Notes: generated by a model not told the origin, from the sequence alone. DNA of 64,000 bases from Holacanthus passer (GCA_025331565.1 JAFREQ010000062.1:1571501-1635500); one strand, 5' to 3'; counted from the first letter of the stretch, positions 13,101 to 28,002 are shown. Program-made: numbers and translations.

Positions 13101-16100
13101 TGGGAAACAGATTGTTGGGCCTGTGAAGTGGAAGAAGATTGATTACCTGTATCTAGTTACTGAACACACACATGCGTGCGCGTCAGCGGGGGTGGCGGAG
13201 GGCACGCGCTGGGTCGGTGTATTGAACCATCACAGGGAAAACGAAAATAGACTGTTATGGGTCGTTGTGTCAGTCGCTCTGCGTGTGTGTGTGTTGTTTG
13301 GCAAATAGTGCTCCACAGTTCACTGCCATCGGACACCATTATTTCTGGTTCGGGGTCTGCCTGCCAAAAAGTGATCTATAGTAGGGATGTCCCCGTCAGG
13401 TTTTTGCCCCTGATCATGATCCGAGTCATTTAATGTGGAGTATTTTTCTATACAGTGCCAAATTGATATTTATATTTTACTACATAATACAGCTGTGCAG
13501 TGAGTTTAAGTCCACCTCAGATTGTTTCTCAGTACAGATGAAAATATCATACCTTTTTCATTTTTCTACCAACACCTTTCTGTTTTTGATTTTACCAACA
13601 TAAACCAACCACCTCCTCCTCAGCAGGACCGAAATACTGAGTTAAAATGCAGCGCAAGATACTTTAAGAGGCGTGATCCACCTACAAAATGACCAAGCTC
13701 TTTTTTTTTTTAAGAAGTGCCTCCTGCCTTGATGGGCTTCTGTTTATCCTCCAGATCATCCTAGCCAGCCCTAATGTATAAAAAATGACCTGCAGTCTTT
13801 ACTCAACCTGTAATAGTCAAAACTCTATACACTCTGATACACACTTACCTGGTGTGTGCACAGGAAGATTCATGTTCCTCCACAAATATAAAAATCACAT
13901 GACTCAGTGGACTTTGACACGTGTCATCTTCTTGGATTCACAACATGCAGCTTGTAAATTTTTTGTCAAACACAAGCTGTTAGATCCCTGGTTTGTTCAA
14001 ATCTTGTCATTAAGGATGTTTTTTTCTGTCTCTTTTTTCAATTGGTGGAAAAAAAACCCCATCTTGTTTTGGAAAACAAGTTTACTGTTGGCAGTAATTA
14101 CTTTTGTTTGGTTTCCCAAAAAAAGACAATAATCTGCACCATCACTACACAAACCTCCATTTCCGTGGACGCCTGTTTTTCACAAATTGTTGCAACTTTC
14201 CCACAATAAACAGATGGTTTAAACCACTTGTCAACAAGGAGATCACTGCAACTTTACTCTTTCACTTGCAATTTTTGTCAATTTCCACGCTCAGCCCACA
14301 AATACACACAGAAGACTGCAAATCTCCTTGAAGTTACTCAGTGAAGCCACGCAGTGCATATTTATCTCTGGGCTGCCTTGTGGTGTTGCCACAGTGTAAT
14401 ATCAGACAATTTAAAAAATATTTAGGGTCATTTTGCACTAAATGGATAAAACTGCGGCTGATTCTGCTCCTCATCCCCAGCAGTTTGTTCTCGCTTCCCC
14501 TCGGGCACTTTACATTATGTACCTCCTCCTCCATTGCCATCTTCTTTTCACCACCTTTCCCTCACTCCTTTCTCCTTCTCCCCCTTTTCCTTATCGTCAC
14601 GTATGTCATTCTTTATTCACTCCTTTTTTCCCCATGGTTTCCACTTCTACTCTCCCTCTTTCCCTCGCAGTTGTGCGCAAGAGATGATGCACATTCCCGC
14701 ACTTGAGCTTCAAGTGCCGCACCGAATGCCACCCCTGAAGAGAAACGCAACAAAAGACGGGGTTAAGAAGGTTCGCCTTGACAGACATACACCTGTTGAA
14801 GAATGCTAAAGAGCTGAATTCGACTGCTAAGTGGAATTTCCTGACCTAAGTGCTGACGTCCGAATCTGCGGCATCTCATACTGTAGCAAAGATGCTTTTC
14901 TGTGTCATTCACTCTCCCGTCTTTTGAGGTCTAGTTAGGTTAATTTGTATGTGGAAAGAAAGAAACGACGATGATTAGAAAGGAATGCCATGCTGAGAAA
15001 AAAGTGTCTCTGACAAAGCAAGACTCTCCACTTTGTGTTTTTGAGGTCTGTGCCATTTATTTTTTGCATTAAGTTTCTCAGACTATTCTGTCGGTATTTT
15101 AGTGCCTCTGAGTTTTGGTTGTTTAATTCTCGAAGGATTGATGAAAAACCTCACTAAGGATTTTTTGGAGATTGTTCGCCACCTATAATACTTTCCTCAA
15201 AAGAGAGTGCAGCTTGGCACGTCTGTGTTAGCACACTTGCTTCTATGTAGAGGAGTCTTTCCACTGATTTTGTTTGTTTTGTTTTTGCCTTATTGTGTCT
15301 TATGTGACTCATTTGTCTTCTATGTGTGTGTGTGTGTGCGAGTGCATGTGTGTGGGCATTAGATCAAAGATGGCATTGTATTCTCCCAACATCACTGATA
15401 TTGTGTTCTTCCGGGTTTGTGCGTACCCACCCTCCTATGAACACCAGTTTTTCTCATTACCGTTGTCATTAAAGGCGCAAATCAAGGCGCTTGAAGTCTC
15501 TGACGTATTTATTGACGTCCTTATCGACAGATTTAAGTGCATGAAGTAGGCTACGTGCTGGCGCCGGCGAGCTGAGGAAGCGGCAGGTTTTCAAAAGGAC
15601 CTGAGGCGGCTCTGGGTGTGGATGGAAAGATGCTTCGATCTGAGAGGGTTTCCCCCCCATCACAAGGTTTTCCCACAGAAATTTTTGGTGGCCAAGCTGT
15701 GAAGGCGAATGAGTGCTCAAAGAGTCAGTGGCGCTTGATGAACGAATCTAAGAAATCGACGTTCAGATATTCGCGGCTTTGCTAAAACAATCTGCAAAAC
15801 CAATTCACTGTATGGAGACGGAAAAGATTACCTAAATGGTGTTCAACAGTATAAAATGATGCTTTCCTACAAAAAAGCCATCTCTATAAGAAAGGTGACT
15901 GTGTTTTCATTTTGTGTTGGATACCAAAACTTCCTGTTTGATTCTTTTTATTTTTAGTATTCCTGGTCCAACACTGCCGCAGAGGGAGCTGAATGCATCA
16001 TTTCCCACAATACTGTTCTCCCCAAATAGCTATATGTTACAGGACATGGTTTGCATCAGATATTACTCTGCTCATTGCATTGTTCTGTGGAAGATCTTTC

Positions 16101-19100
16101 CATTTGGACTGCATTTCCATTTCCTGCCGTCTTTGCCCCACCTTCTTTTATGTCTGCTTGTTTTGGGAAACTTCACGGACCATTGCTACATCACCCAAAC
16201 GTATGTGAACATCCAAAAATGTCACTTATACACTTAGATTTAAATGAAGGTCCCACATCAAACATCTAAGCTCTCCTTGTCTTGGCTTTCAAGTCCTCAG
16301 CACTAATTTGTATGTGCTTTGTTTTCAGTTTCATTGACTCTTCATCCTTCCTGTTCTTCCCTTCCTGTCCTGCTATTTTCTCTCTGGTGTATTCTTAGGT
16401 GCTTTGGTAAATCACTTTTATAGTCCATGTCCATGGGTATTTTCATGGGACAAGGAGTGGCAGGTTTTACTCAGAGGTCTTAACCAGTGACCTCATTACA
16501 CCATCCGCTATTTCTAAGCTTTTCCCGAAACTGTCATAAAAATAGGAATTGGTCAAATGTTATTTATGCCGTTATTGGTTACCCATTTCTTCATGTGTTT
16601 ATATTTCTCTTTAGTTCCCTAGTAGTGTAACTGTAGCCGTATCAGGACTGTAAGAATAGAGTTTGATCAGCAAACATCTGGTTTTGGTGTCAGAATCTCA
16701 AAATCAAAGAGATTTCACTGCTCTGAAGTTGTGCCAAAGCCTAAATGCAACAAGTCCCCCTTCCTCTTCTGTGTCTTTTGAAAAGTGTTCTGGGAAGTGT
16801 AGGAAAAAGCTGAAGTAGAAGCAAACAAAGCAGGTTAAGGGATAGAAGCTAACCTCTCAAAAACCTTCAGGTGCATTGTTTGAATTTGACTCGATTGGCT
16901 TTCTGATGTGTATCTCTGTCTTGTGCTTCAGGCCCAGCTGCAGCGCTCGTTGGACAGCTCCGTCTCCACTCAGCCCAGGGCCCTGATCGGCCGACGCGGC
17001 AGAAAGGAGGCGGTGGCGGCCAGGGCAGGGACGGACACCGGCGGACAGGGTGGCAGTCCGGTGTCGGAACAAGACTCTGGCATCCTGGATGTGGACGATG
17101 AAGAGGAGGAGGATGAAGTGAAAACTGAAAACACACAAACGCATGAAAGTACTGAAGCTACACATGACCTTGTGATTGTCTTATTTGAACTTAAAACTCC
17201 AACATCAATCTAGTCAAAATTTGCCCGTCCCACTCATCTGTGACTGGACATTGACAGTACGATTTCTGATCTGGATACACAGATAATCTTGTAGCGGTCC
17301 CGATCAAACCTTCGGCAGGTTTCCCCTCCAAATGGGAGCCGGATGGATGAATCCACTTTAAAGCCTGATAATCCTTTTGTGTGGCCTCAGCTGTACTTGC
17401 TTCCTGTCGCTTTCTCAATTTCAGTCACTTTTCTTTCATCTCCTCTCTTCTTTCATCTCTTCCATGTGTCTCTTCTTTCCTTTCCTTATGAACCTCTTCC
17501 ACTCCTCTGTCCAGTAGTCACATGTCATTAGGGTTGTCCTTGTGTCTCACGAGGGATTTTGGCAATTTGTGTTGAATCTACAGCGACATGTAGTCCAGGT
17601 AAACCAGATGAGCTCGTTTCTAAACACACATCAGTTCACTTTAAAGGGAGTATCACTCCTCGATTTTTGTTTATACAGTTAATTGACAGGTTTGCACTGG
17701 TTTCATGGTGACATTGATTGAAATACCGTTTTAGAAACATACATTTTTATTAAACATGTAAATTGAATGAAATCTTTCCGATGACCAGTTAGTTAAGAGA
17801 TTTAGGTTCTTTGTCTTGCTCAAGGTCACTTTGACAACCTGTGGCTCAGGACCTGAAGTGTTTTGTTTGTATTACTGTAAAATTTAGCATCATATTTTTC
17901 TCTTATAGCCGTAAGAGATTTTAGTGAATCTTTAGGAGGTGACCCTGCTTCTTTTTAAACCTCAAAGTTTAAGAAGCACAGGCACAATTACGGCCGTTTG
18001 AAGAACAGAAGGTTGTTTAAGTTCATCCATAACATGTTTTTACAGACTGTTCAAAAGATGAACTTGTGGAATTCCTGTCATTACTACAGAATGGACACAA
18101 AGCATTTCGGCACTGAACTCTTCAAGTCATCCCTCGCGGGATCAAAAGTCCTTTTTGCAGCCCTTGTTGTTTCACACTCAAGGAAAGCCAAGTACAATGA
18201 AGCTGAAGAGAATAGAGCTGAACTTGTCACCCCTGTGCTACCATTCTGTTTTAAGGTCCCTGTCGTCCCCTTGGCTTATTTACGTCCTGTAAACTTGACT
18301 CAACCCTCTTCACGGGAAGACCTTGGCTCGAACAAAGGCCTGACCCCACAGTCGCGAGGGTTACGACCGTGTTGGCGCCGATGGTTGGCATCACCGCAGC
18401 CGCCGTCTCCTCACGCCATCCCTGCCCCTGCCATGCCTGTCCCTTTCCTCCCCTTCCCTTCATTTACAGTCGTCCCCTGTGTCTTCGTATCCTCTTTTTC
18501 TTTGCAGCCTTTGTTCTTCTTTTCTCTGCCTTTTTCTCCCTTTTCTACTTTAACTACCATTTTCTTGTCTTTGTCGTCCACCTCCACCTCTGCCTTTAAG
18601 TGGTACGGCTCTCTGTTTGTTTCAGGACTCTGTGTGTGTGCGGTTACATCAAAGCTGGCATTGTCCTGCGCCTCCAATGATTTTTACAGAAAGCCAACTT
18701 TTCCAGAGGGCAAGAGGGCACATGGTTTTTTAGCTTTTTGTGTGTGTGTGTTAAAATGGGTAAATTGCCACTGTGTTGTTCTCCGGAAGACAGAAGATGT
18801 GGGTAGTGAGGAAGGAATGGAACGTGGGGTGGTTAGATGAAGGGATAGATGGAAAGAAAAAGAGGTGATGACACTGTCAAAAGACTTTCAGACAAAATAA
18901 TGAAGTGCTGCAAAATGCTTTGCTGCTCTCTCTCTCTCTGTCTCTGTCTCTCTCTCTCTCTCTCTCAATATTTTGCCAAAACATGGATAATATCACAAAC
19001 TAGTAAATAATGTCCAGTGCATACATGAAATGTAGTTAAGGATAGTTAAAAATCTTAAAATCAAGCTGAGCTGTTCTATATTCTTATATTAGTTCTGCCA

Positions 19101-22100
19101 CAAAAAAACATCAAGCACAGTTTGATTCCAATTTTGTTTCGCAAACAAAACCAATTCTCTAATTGCTACTACTATTCCACTGTTTGCTCTCTCTCTCTCT
19201 CTCATGTTCTCTGAAATATCAGTTCTAATATTTTTTTTTAATTGCATGACATGTAAATACATATGTGTTGTCAAAGCATATGAAGGATTGATGAAGAAAA
19301 GACTGTTGACCAGTGAAGGAGCCCTTCTTGTGGTGTTTAGTTCATAAGGTCTGATTGAACAAATTGTTTCTCTGTGTAGGTCCCAGGAGCTCACGACTTG
19401 GTGGATTTCTCCCCAGTCTACCGCTGTCTGCATATCTACACTGTGCTGGTGAGTTAATGTTTGTTTCTCTCTCTTTCTTCTCTCTGTCACTTTCATCTCT
19501 CTTCCTCTGTCACTTGATGTTGTTTTATCCTCAAATTGACTCGATCCACGAGCACTCCGGCACATGAGCAAGTTTATACAGCCTGTTTTGATGATGAGGA
19601 GCTCTAACCACAATTCATTCCTGTTATAAACCACCTCTAAAATCTCCACTTCCACCGTGCACACCATTGCTGACTCAAGTAACAATGTTCTGTTGTGCAA
19701 ATTACATTGATCCTTGTTAATGAAGCAGAAGTTCATCCGAATTCAAAAAGGAAAGGATTTCTGAAAAGTGTTGCTAGACAAAGTCTAATCTGAGTTTCAC
19801 ACCTGAAAGCTTTGTTAGATCATCAGGACATAGGAGGGATAAGAGTCGATGTCAGTGGGTCCCGGGCCTTGTTGATAAAGTCAGCTGTGATCTGGAGGAA
19901 ACTGTATATACACTGAGGTATATGTCCTCCAATCCTTTACATCCAGTATTTCAGTCCTTCTCATGAATTTGCTTGTAAGGACCTAATCCAGCCAGAGATA
20001 TCAAAGAGGTATCGACCTTGATTAAAAATCTGTGATAGTTGATGGTCGTCTCTCGGTCTGCAGTATGTCGTCATATCTCCCAGCCCTACTGGACAATCAC
20101 CACACGGTTTATGTACAGAGGTATATGATGCTGTAAGACGAGGCCTGAGGCTCGAGCCTGGCTTCACTCCAACCGGGCTGTTGCAGTGTGTGTGTGTGTG
20201 TGTGTGAGAGAGAGAACGTGTGTGTGTCTCATCTCAGTTAGAGTGAATGCGACATGGGTGGAGGTGTTGACTGGGCCACGACTGGGTTAGCTGCACATTT
20301 TGTGGGTGTGTGTGTGTGTGTGTGTGTGTGTCTGCATGCCTGTAGGGGCTGTGACCGGGCCAACACGGCCAGAGGGTCGGCTGTTTCTGTTCAGTTTGTG
20401 TGTGTGTGTCTGAGGGGGCTCTCTGGCAGGGGGACAGGAAGTGCATGAACTTTGACAGGAAGGAGAAAATGAACGGGCAAAAAGAGCGATGGAGGGAGTG
20501 AGGGAGGGAGCAAAAAGGGAGAGTGAGGTTAGGGAAAGGGTAAAGGGGGCGAGATGATGTAAGGAGCGGAAGAATAAAAGAGATCGGGGAGGGTATAGGG
20601 AAGGGAGAGCGAGGTTTAATGATAGAGGAGGACGAGAGAGGAGAGGTCAAAAAAGTTTAAAGGGGTGAGAACAGGGAACATTTCATGGCGGCGAGGGAGG
20701 GAAGACGAGAGGAAAAATAAGACAACAATGCGTTTCAGGCGCCCTCGGTTTGACTGTTTAATGTCAGCATCATGTGAGTTGAGAGGGGAGGTTTCAGGAT
20801 CTCCGACATATGACATTTTAATGATCGGTGGATTATGACTGTGGTTTCCAACCTTATTGCTTGTGACCCCTGAAGGTGCCTTGTGGTGTTTTCTTGCAAA
20901 CAAACAAAAAAATGTGTTTACATTGAGTGTTACTCACCAAAACACATTAAACTCTAAAAAGCTACAGGAGAATGAAAAGGCTGCAAGGAAGGAGAAAATA
21001 AGGGAGGAAAACCAAAAGGAGACTTGGTGAAATGATAGAAAGATGAGGAGAGAAAGAAAGGGTGGCATAAAGAGTAAAGGGGAGGAGAAAGTGAAGGATG
21101 TCGAAAAAGAGATATAAAGGACTTCAATGATGAACAAGTGGTAGTGATGAGAAGAGAGGAGAGAGAGGTGGGAGGGTAAAGGTCATCGGAGGCGCAATGG
21201 CGGCGTTTACAGGAAGGAGAGAGGAGAGAGTGAATCGGCTTTGGAGCGATAAGGAGAGAAGAGGAGGGGGAGGAAAGGGGGGAGGTCACAGGGAGGTTAA
21301 AGGGGCAAAAACAGGAAGACGAGGGTGAAAACACAACACAGAGGGAGAGAGATTAGAGAGAGGGGGTAACTACAGGGGTAGGAGAGAAGGAGGGGGGGGA
21401 AATGAAAGAGAACGAATGAAGGATGAGCGATGGAGGAGAAGGGAAAGGAGTGCGTTCTGTCTCGGGAAGGTGTTGAAAGGTCTGACCTCTTCACCTCTGA
21501 GGTCAGCCACACGCACACACACACACACACACACTTTTATTTGTGTGTCTGCTTCTTCACTTCTTCTGTTTTATGCTGAAATATTTAAAGTATTGTTCTT
21601 TTTGGATTAAAATGTTAAAACGAGTTGTTTTTTTTGCAAAGGACACAAGGTCACACACACACACAGAGACACACACACACACTCGGCTGAAACTGTTTTA
21701 TCCATTATAGTGGTGTCGCTGCAGTTTGAATGACAGGCCATTGGGCAGAGATGTGGATTTACCATTAGAAAAGAAAACCAGAATGTCCAGCACAGTTTGC
21801 TGCACTGGGCAGGGGGATCGACTGGAAAATCATGAACACACACACAGTTTGATTGTTAGATGAGAATAACTTGGACTCACGCAGGCACGCGCATGTAACG
21901 GTTTCATTTATTTTTCTAGTAAACCTGGATGTGGAATCCCATTTGCAATCAAGACCACCACTTTCTCCGTGTTTTCTTCTTCTCCTCCGTCCATTCTCTC
22001 CTCTCTTCCCTCTCTCTTCCTCCACCTCTCCTTCTCTTTTCCATGTTTAAAGTCCACGATTTTCCAGCCGTTGTCGAGCAGCGTCGGGCCCAAACAATCC

Positions 22101-22375
22101 TCCTTTGTTACACATGAAACTGCAGGTTGAGAACTGTGGACAGAGTTGTGATCAATATAAACGTGGGCCTGGTATTGCAGCTCCGACTGGGATCTAATCT
22201 TTTCATTTTGATTGACGTTAAACTCCTTCATATGTTCATTTCTTTCCATCCTTTGTTTTCTTTCTTTATTTCTATTATTCTGTGTCTCTTTCTTTGCTTC
22301 TGCTTTTTCTCTGCCCGGTCCTGTATTTCCCTCTGACTGTGTCTTTGCCTCCACTGTTTATGTGGTGTTGTGACA

Positions 22376-22427
<52 letters not shown>

Positions 22428-25334
22428 CTCAGCCCTGTGTTTCACCTCTGTGCTCTCTCTCAGGGAGAGCGAGCACTGTATAATGAAGAGTTCATGGCCA
22501 TTTGATGCCGCTGGTTTGTTCAAAACACATTGTTCAGCTGAGGGTCAAACTGGGAATTAAAGAACACAGTTTATCACCTCACAACATCAAACTAAACGTT
22601 TCAAAACACTATCCAGATCTCGAGTAGTGAGAATTATATTTTTACAATCCACTTCATTGTTTTATTTGTAACTTTGTGATGTTTTTTTTCCAATGGACAT
22701 TGTTCAGCTGAGGGTCAGACTAAAGAATTAAAGAACATGCTTCCTTGTCCCATGTTACACCCACCGAGTTTCATGAAAATGGGGCCAGTGGTTTTTGCAT
22801 AATCCTGCTGACAAACAGAACAAACTGAAATGAAAATAAATGATGACAGTGTGTTGTGCCTCTGGTTTCTTCTGTCTTTTTTTTTTTTTTTAATCTCGGT
22901 TAAACGGCAGTAAGACATCATCATCAACACAAAGATGTGTTTGTACATTTACAGAATGTCTCTTTATTTCCCGTATCTCACCACCTCCTATCGTAGTGAT
23001 AGCAGGTATTGGTCACCACACACATGTACTGTACATTTAAAGCCACCACCAGAGCCCAGTGGTCAGCAGCGTAGATATGTGAGCTGCTCTGGTCTGTAGG
23101 TAAAGGTCATGTTATCTGCCCGGTCCTGGACTCTTATCTCTGAGCTCACCAAGGACTGCGGGTCCTGGTCTGGGCCCCAGATAGACCACAAGTTTCTCAG
23201 CAGAGAGAGAGATAAGAGAGGGAGCTTCTGTGTAATGGAAGGAAAAGATACGAGGTGGTCAGGTTTAGAAAGCTGATTGTTTCTGCGCGTGTGTGGGGTT
23301 TTGATGTCTGACCAGTGACGCCAACCAAAACTGAACCGGTCATCAAAGACACGTTCTCTATCTCTCTCTTACTCGCGCTGTCTCTCACATGACCTTATCT
23401 CAACTTTCCCATCATTCAGTGGTTCCCCTTTGGTTTTATACCTCATTAAATTCACCCTCCCCTTAAATCAATAACAGCCTCAAACAACCTTAAACATTTG
23501 GCTGCGTACGTTGCTGCTGTCAGCGACGAAGTGCAGGTTCAGTTTTCCAGTGTGGTTGAAAGAGCATGAGGTTGATCATCCTGAAAGCTGAAAATGGGAT
23601 GTAAAATTCACTTGTCCTTTTTTTTTCTATTAAAAGGTATTTACTGGTCATTAAAGTCTTTAGAAATCAAGGTCATAAAATGTCTTACTTACATATGTGA
23701 ATAGAGTTATTCATTCTTTAAGAAGAAAAAAGGACCTGTGAGCTGATGCCATGAACACAAATCATTACAAAAAGATGGAAAATGGGGAAAAAGATCTTTC
23801 TCAAATCCATCCATCCATCCACCGGTTCTTACCTGTAATTTGTGTTTTAGGGTTTGCGTGATGTGTTTGAGAACTACTACAGAAAGCAGAGGAGGAAACA
23901 GGCCCGCCTTGTGCTGCAGCCCCACTCTAACATGGTATGACCCCGCACCGTCACTCTGTGTGTTTGTGTCTGCACTTTTATGTCCACACACTTCTAACTA
24001 CGCCTGCCCTTCCCTGCACACACACACACAGTCCCTCTCCCACTCGCACACACACTCCTTAATCTAATGTTAACTACTGTATAAATGTCAAAAACAATTT
24101 TAAGTTTAAACAAATGTATTATCTGCAAAATGGCAGTTCATGTAATCTTTTTGGCACTTGTTTTTATATTTCTATACTTTTCCTTTGCTGCTTGTCTCTG
24201 TTTCCCCCTCTCTCTCTTTCCCCTATGTTTGTTTTTTTTCATTTTACATTTCTAGCATGAAACTCTGGAGGGATACAGGCGGTACTTCAATCAGATTGTC
24301 GGGTAAGTCCGTCCTTGTTTCTTTTCCTTCATCACTCCATCTTTACTTAACCTTTTCTTTTGTGTTTTGTTTTTTGTTTTTGAAAGTTTTTTCTTTTTCC
24401 AAGATCCAACATGAAAAACTATATTGTACATATATGTGTAAGTTTAGCTGCTCACAAAATGTGCAAAATGCAAGTACTGTCCAAATTGCACTCCTCCTTG
24501 GAGTCATAACTCAGCAAAATGCGAACACACGGTGAAGTATTTTTAGATTTAACATGAATTGCACCTCCTGATGATATCAGTATTTCTGATGTCTATCACG
24601 AATAAATGTCCATAAATGTGCTTAGAAATCGGAGACAAAAGAAGCTGCTTAGAACTCACATTTTTGTAGCCCACAGCTAACTAACTCCATGGCAACATTA
24701 TACTTCCTGTTTACGTCCAACAAAGCTCCAAAATTATGGGAACTGCGGTTAACCACTTAAGCACGATTATCCTCCAAATGGAAGTAAGACAGAGTAATAG
24801 TAAGACGAAGAAGAGGAAGACAAAGAAAAAAAGAATTATTAGATGATATCTGGACGTTTTAGGAGCGCCCTTTTTCCTGCGATTTCTGAACAGATTTCTG
24901 GATGTTTATGGTTGGATGTTCACCTTTCCCCAAGTCTTTCTCTCCACATATTCATCTATACAATCCATCCAATCTTTACATCCACGTCATCTCTTTACCC
25001 ACCTCTCCATCCATCCACCTCTCTATCTATCCATCCACCCATTGTAAGCCTTCTGTGTAACTTGGCAGAAGACTGAGTGAGAGATGGTGAGAAAGAGAAA
25101 CTCCGAGTGAAAGCAAACATTCGGCATTTAGCGACACCTCATTTCATTTCATTTGAGTGACTTCTGACCATTTCACATCTTTTCATCTCTCCTTCCCTCC
25201 AACTGTTTTTTTTTCCATCCTTTCTCATCCCTCTCTGCCCAAACTCACCCTTCCCCTACTTTTACTTTTCCTCTCATCCATCACTCCATCCAATTCTCTC
25301 CATTGCAATCACACACACAATTGCACACACACAC

Positions 25335-25399
<65 letters not shown>

Positions 25400-25507
25400 G
25401 GTGACGATTGATAGAGTGTGTGTGATGGTGGTTAGCTTATTGCTGTTATTCCTTCTGTCTGTCTGACTGGAGCAGACACTTCTATAAACATGGCCAAGGC
25501 TGGACAC

Positions 25508-25594
<87 letters not shown>

Positions 25595-27963
25595 CAGGTC
25601 TGTTATTCCCATTTGAAGTTTTGGAAAGTGCCATCCCGTGTCTCTCGTCCATTGCTGTTTCTCTACCATTCAGTCATTCCATCATCCATTCTTCCCCTCA
25701 TTTCCCGTCCATCCACCCATTCGTCCCACCAATCATCCTTTCATCTGCTACAGTCGGGGGGTGCGGTCGAATAGTCAGAAAAATTAGATCCTCTGTCTGA
25801 AGAGTAAGATAAGTAGCATTACAAAAGCTGCTATGAAAAGAAAAGAAAATGGATAGAAACACAAACAGAAAGGCTTTTAAATCGTGAATAATTAAGGGAA
25901 GTTACAGTTTCATACAACCTGGGCCTAATTTTGACAGATTTCATTCGTATCAGAAATAAAAAATAATGTGGTTTGTCATGAATTGCGCTCCATCTTTGTC
26001 ATCTTTCTTCTCAACCTGTCTTTCCCTCCTTCCCTACACCCAGCTTCTTTGTTGTGGAGGATCATGTCCTTCACACCACGCAGGGTTTGGTCAACAGAGC
26101 TTACGTGGAGGAGCTTTGGGAGTTGGCTCTGTCCAAAATCGTCGCCGCCCTGAGGACGCACTCTGTAAGGACTCACAACCCAAATACAGACACACACTCG
26201 AGAGCACACTTAAATACAATACCATAAATACTGTAGCAGCTGCAGTATAGGACACACAAACACACTGACACAGTCCTCTGTCTCCTCAGTCGTACTGTGA
26301 CAACCCGGACCTGGTGCTGGATCTGAAGAACCTCATTGTCCTTTTCGCTGACACACTGCAGGTATGTGTGTGTGATTAATTGCACACTGAAGGAAGGAAA
26401 GACTCGCCATCCCTGAAGCCCTTGTTAATATCACGCTATATGAAATTCAGTTTTTTTTTTTTTTCTTTCTGTTTTGGTCGTCTTGTACTTTTTGTTCTTA
26501 TATTCAGGTATCTCAGCACATGCCAAGAAAGCTATTTGACCCCAGGGGCTCATGAAACTTGTTCAAAGCATGTTTTGGAGTTTCAAAATGGACGGCTGCC
26601 AATCTTTAAAGAAAGACTTTCTTTCTTGAATTGACCTTTTTAGAAAACGATGTTTATCATCTGATGTCAGTTTGCTCTCCATATTTTTATTCTCCACTGC
26701 ATGTATGAACTGAATGGATGGCGTGTGATGGATGGGAGGATGGAGGGATGAAGGGGAGATAGAGGATGTGGGTGAAAACCGGACAGGAGGAACATTTGTA
26801 GATGAGTGAGAGAGAGAGAAGGAGGAGATGTGACGAATGGATGGTGCGATGCCCAAAAGTCATTCAGGTGAAGTGATGAGGTGCTGCTGAATGGCTGAAT
26901 TCACTCTCATCTCTTCTTTTCTCTTTCACTCACTTTTCTTTCGTCCTATCAGTGTTGCCAGGGTTTTACTTGTGCTCATGTGGTTTTAACAATTACTCAA
27001 CAATGCACCATTGTTAAAATTGCTGTATATCAAAAATAACAAGCGCCTCTCACAGACACAAGAACATCACCAACTGTGTATTTACTACTCTTGTATGTTA
27101 GGGTGTTTTGTTTATGTTGTCTACTTCCTATAGTTCTTCCTAGATAAACAAATTTTAATATTTTAAACTCCTCCTTCTAAACCAAAACCGACTGCATTAA
27201 ACTTTTAGAGTTTACAAAAATGTAATTCCAGGTTGCAGAACAAATAGTGCCAAATGCTGTTAGTTAGTTAGTTTAGTTTAGAGTTCTTTTCCACTCGGTC
27301 TTCTTCACCTGCATGTTCAGGTCCAGCTGGACTCTGACTGGTCATTCTGGTTTTCCTCTCCTGCAGGGTTATGGGTTCCCAGTATCACAGCTGTTCGACA
27401 TGCTGCTGGAGATGAGGGAGCAGTATGGAGAAATCCTGCTCAAGAGATGGAACATCACCTTCAGGTACTGATGACCGAGAGACGACAGAAACAAAAAGTC
27501 ATTGGGAAGGTGGTGCCGTGTGCATGTTTGGGCGATAATGTTGTTTTTCAGTACCTGAGGACGTGTTACAGAGTGCATGCTGCACTGACCTTCCCCTTTC
27601 TAGTCATAAGGTCATTAGGCCGCACTGAGTTGTGGGACCACGACACACACACACTCACAGTAGCGTGGTGGTTTGTGGGAAACTTCCTCGTCCTGGTTTT
27701 GAAGTTTTATGACCAGCCAGAGAGAGGAAGTGTTTTAAAGCAAACGTCCGGAACATTCTCTGCCCTCCAGAATGGGTAGTACCCTTACAAGATTGTGCTC
27801 ATTTATATCTGTGTATGTGTGTGTGTCTTTACGTTTGTGTGTACGTGTGTGTCTGGGCTTACATGCCATTGTTTCGCCATCGCTTTTGTCCAATGACACC
27901 AGTGGGACTTGGAGCAAGAACGGACAAACAAACACACACTCCCTCTCTCTCTCTGTCTCTCTC

Positions 27964-28002
<39 letters not shown>

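Larger units (their letters stand above)
9902..16931 (+). other. exoc6b intron 6
   Basis: This 7.0 kb intron has no second gene that I recognise. It contains CA/GT tracts (about 9947-9963, 10149-10175, 13061-13086), a Tc1-like transposase remnant (10895-11100), a pyrimidine-rich stretch (about 11530-11640) followed by a purine-rich one (about 11730-12290), another pyrimidine-rich stretch (12790-13010) and an interspersed repeat piece (13378-13480). The remainder, 13800-16900, shows nothing distinctive. Confidence 0.85.
19449..23850 (+). other. exoc6b intron 8
   Basis: This 4.4 kb intron contains GT tracts at about 20185-20203 and 20303-20331, purine-rich tracts at about 20455-20740 and 20960-21440, CA tracts at about 21509-21534 and 22377-22424, a 43-base direct repeat pair (22526 and 22697), and an interspersed repeat piece at about 22740-22830. 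No gene was recognised. The antisense frame at 19089-19736 is judged spurious. Confidence 0.85.
24303..26043 (+). other. exoc6b intron 10
   Basis: This 1.7 kb intron contains a pyrimidine-rich stretch (about 24940-25300), a compound CT then CA microsatellite (25333-25398) and one of the longest CA tracts in the window (25510-25591). No gene was recognised. Confidence 0.85.

Noticed and set aside
17998..18840. 280-codon open frame on the + strand in intron 7
   Set aside because: Its length is suggestive, but the second half is a Ser/Phe/Leu/Pro-rich translation of pyrimidine-rich DNA, no domain is recognisable, and it lies within an intron of a well-supported gene.
19089..19736. 215-codon antisense frame across exon 8
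   Set aside because: It overlaps a conserved exoc6b exon in antisense, has no recognisable domain and includes GA-repeat sequence.
23808..23821. ATCC repeats here and GATG repeats near 59286-59317 as a possible CRISPR or satellite array
   Set aside because: Plain tetranucleotide microsatellites without spacers. CRISPR arrays are not expected in a vertebrate nuclear genome.
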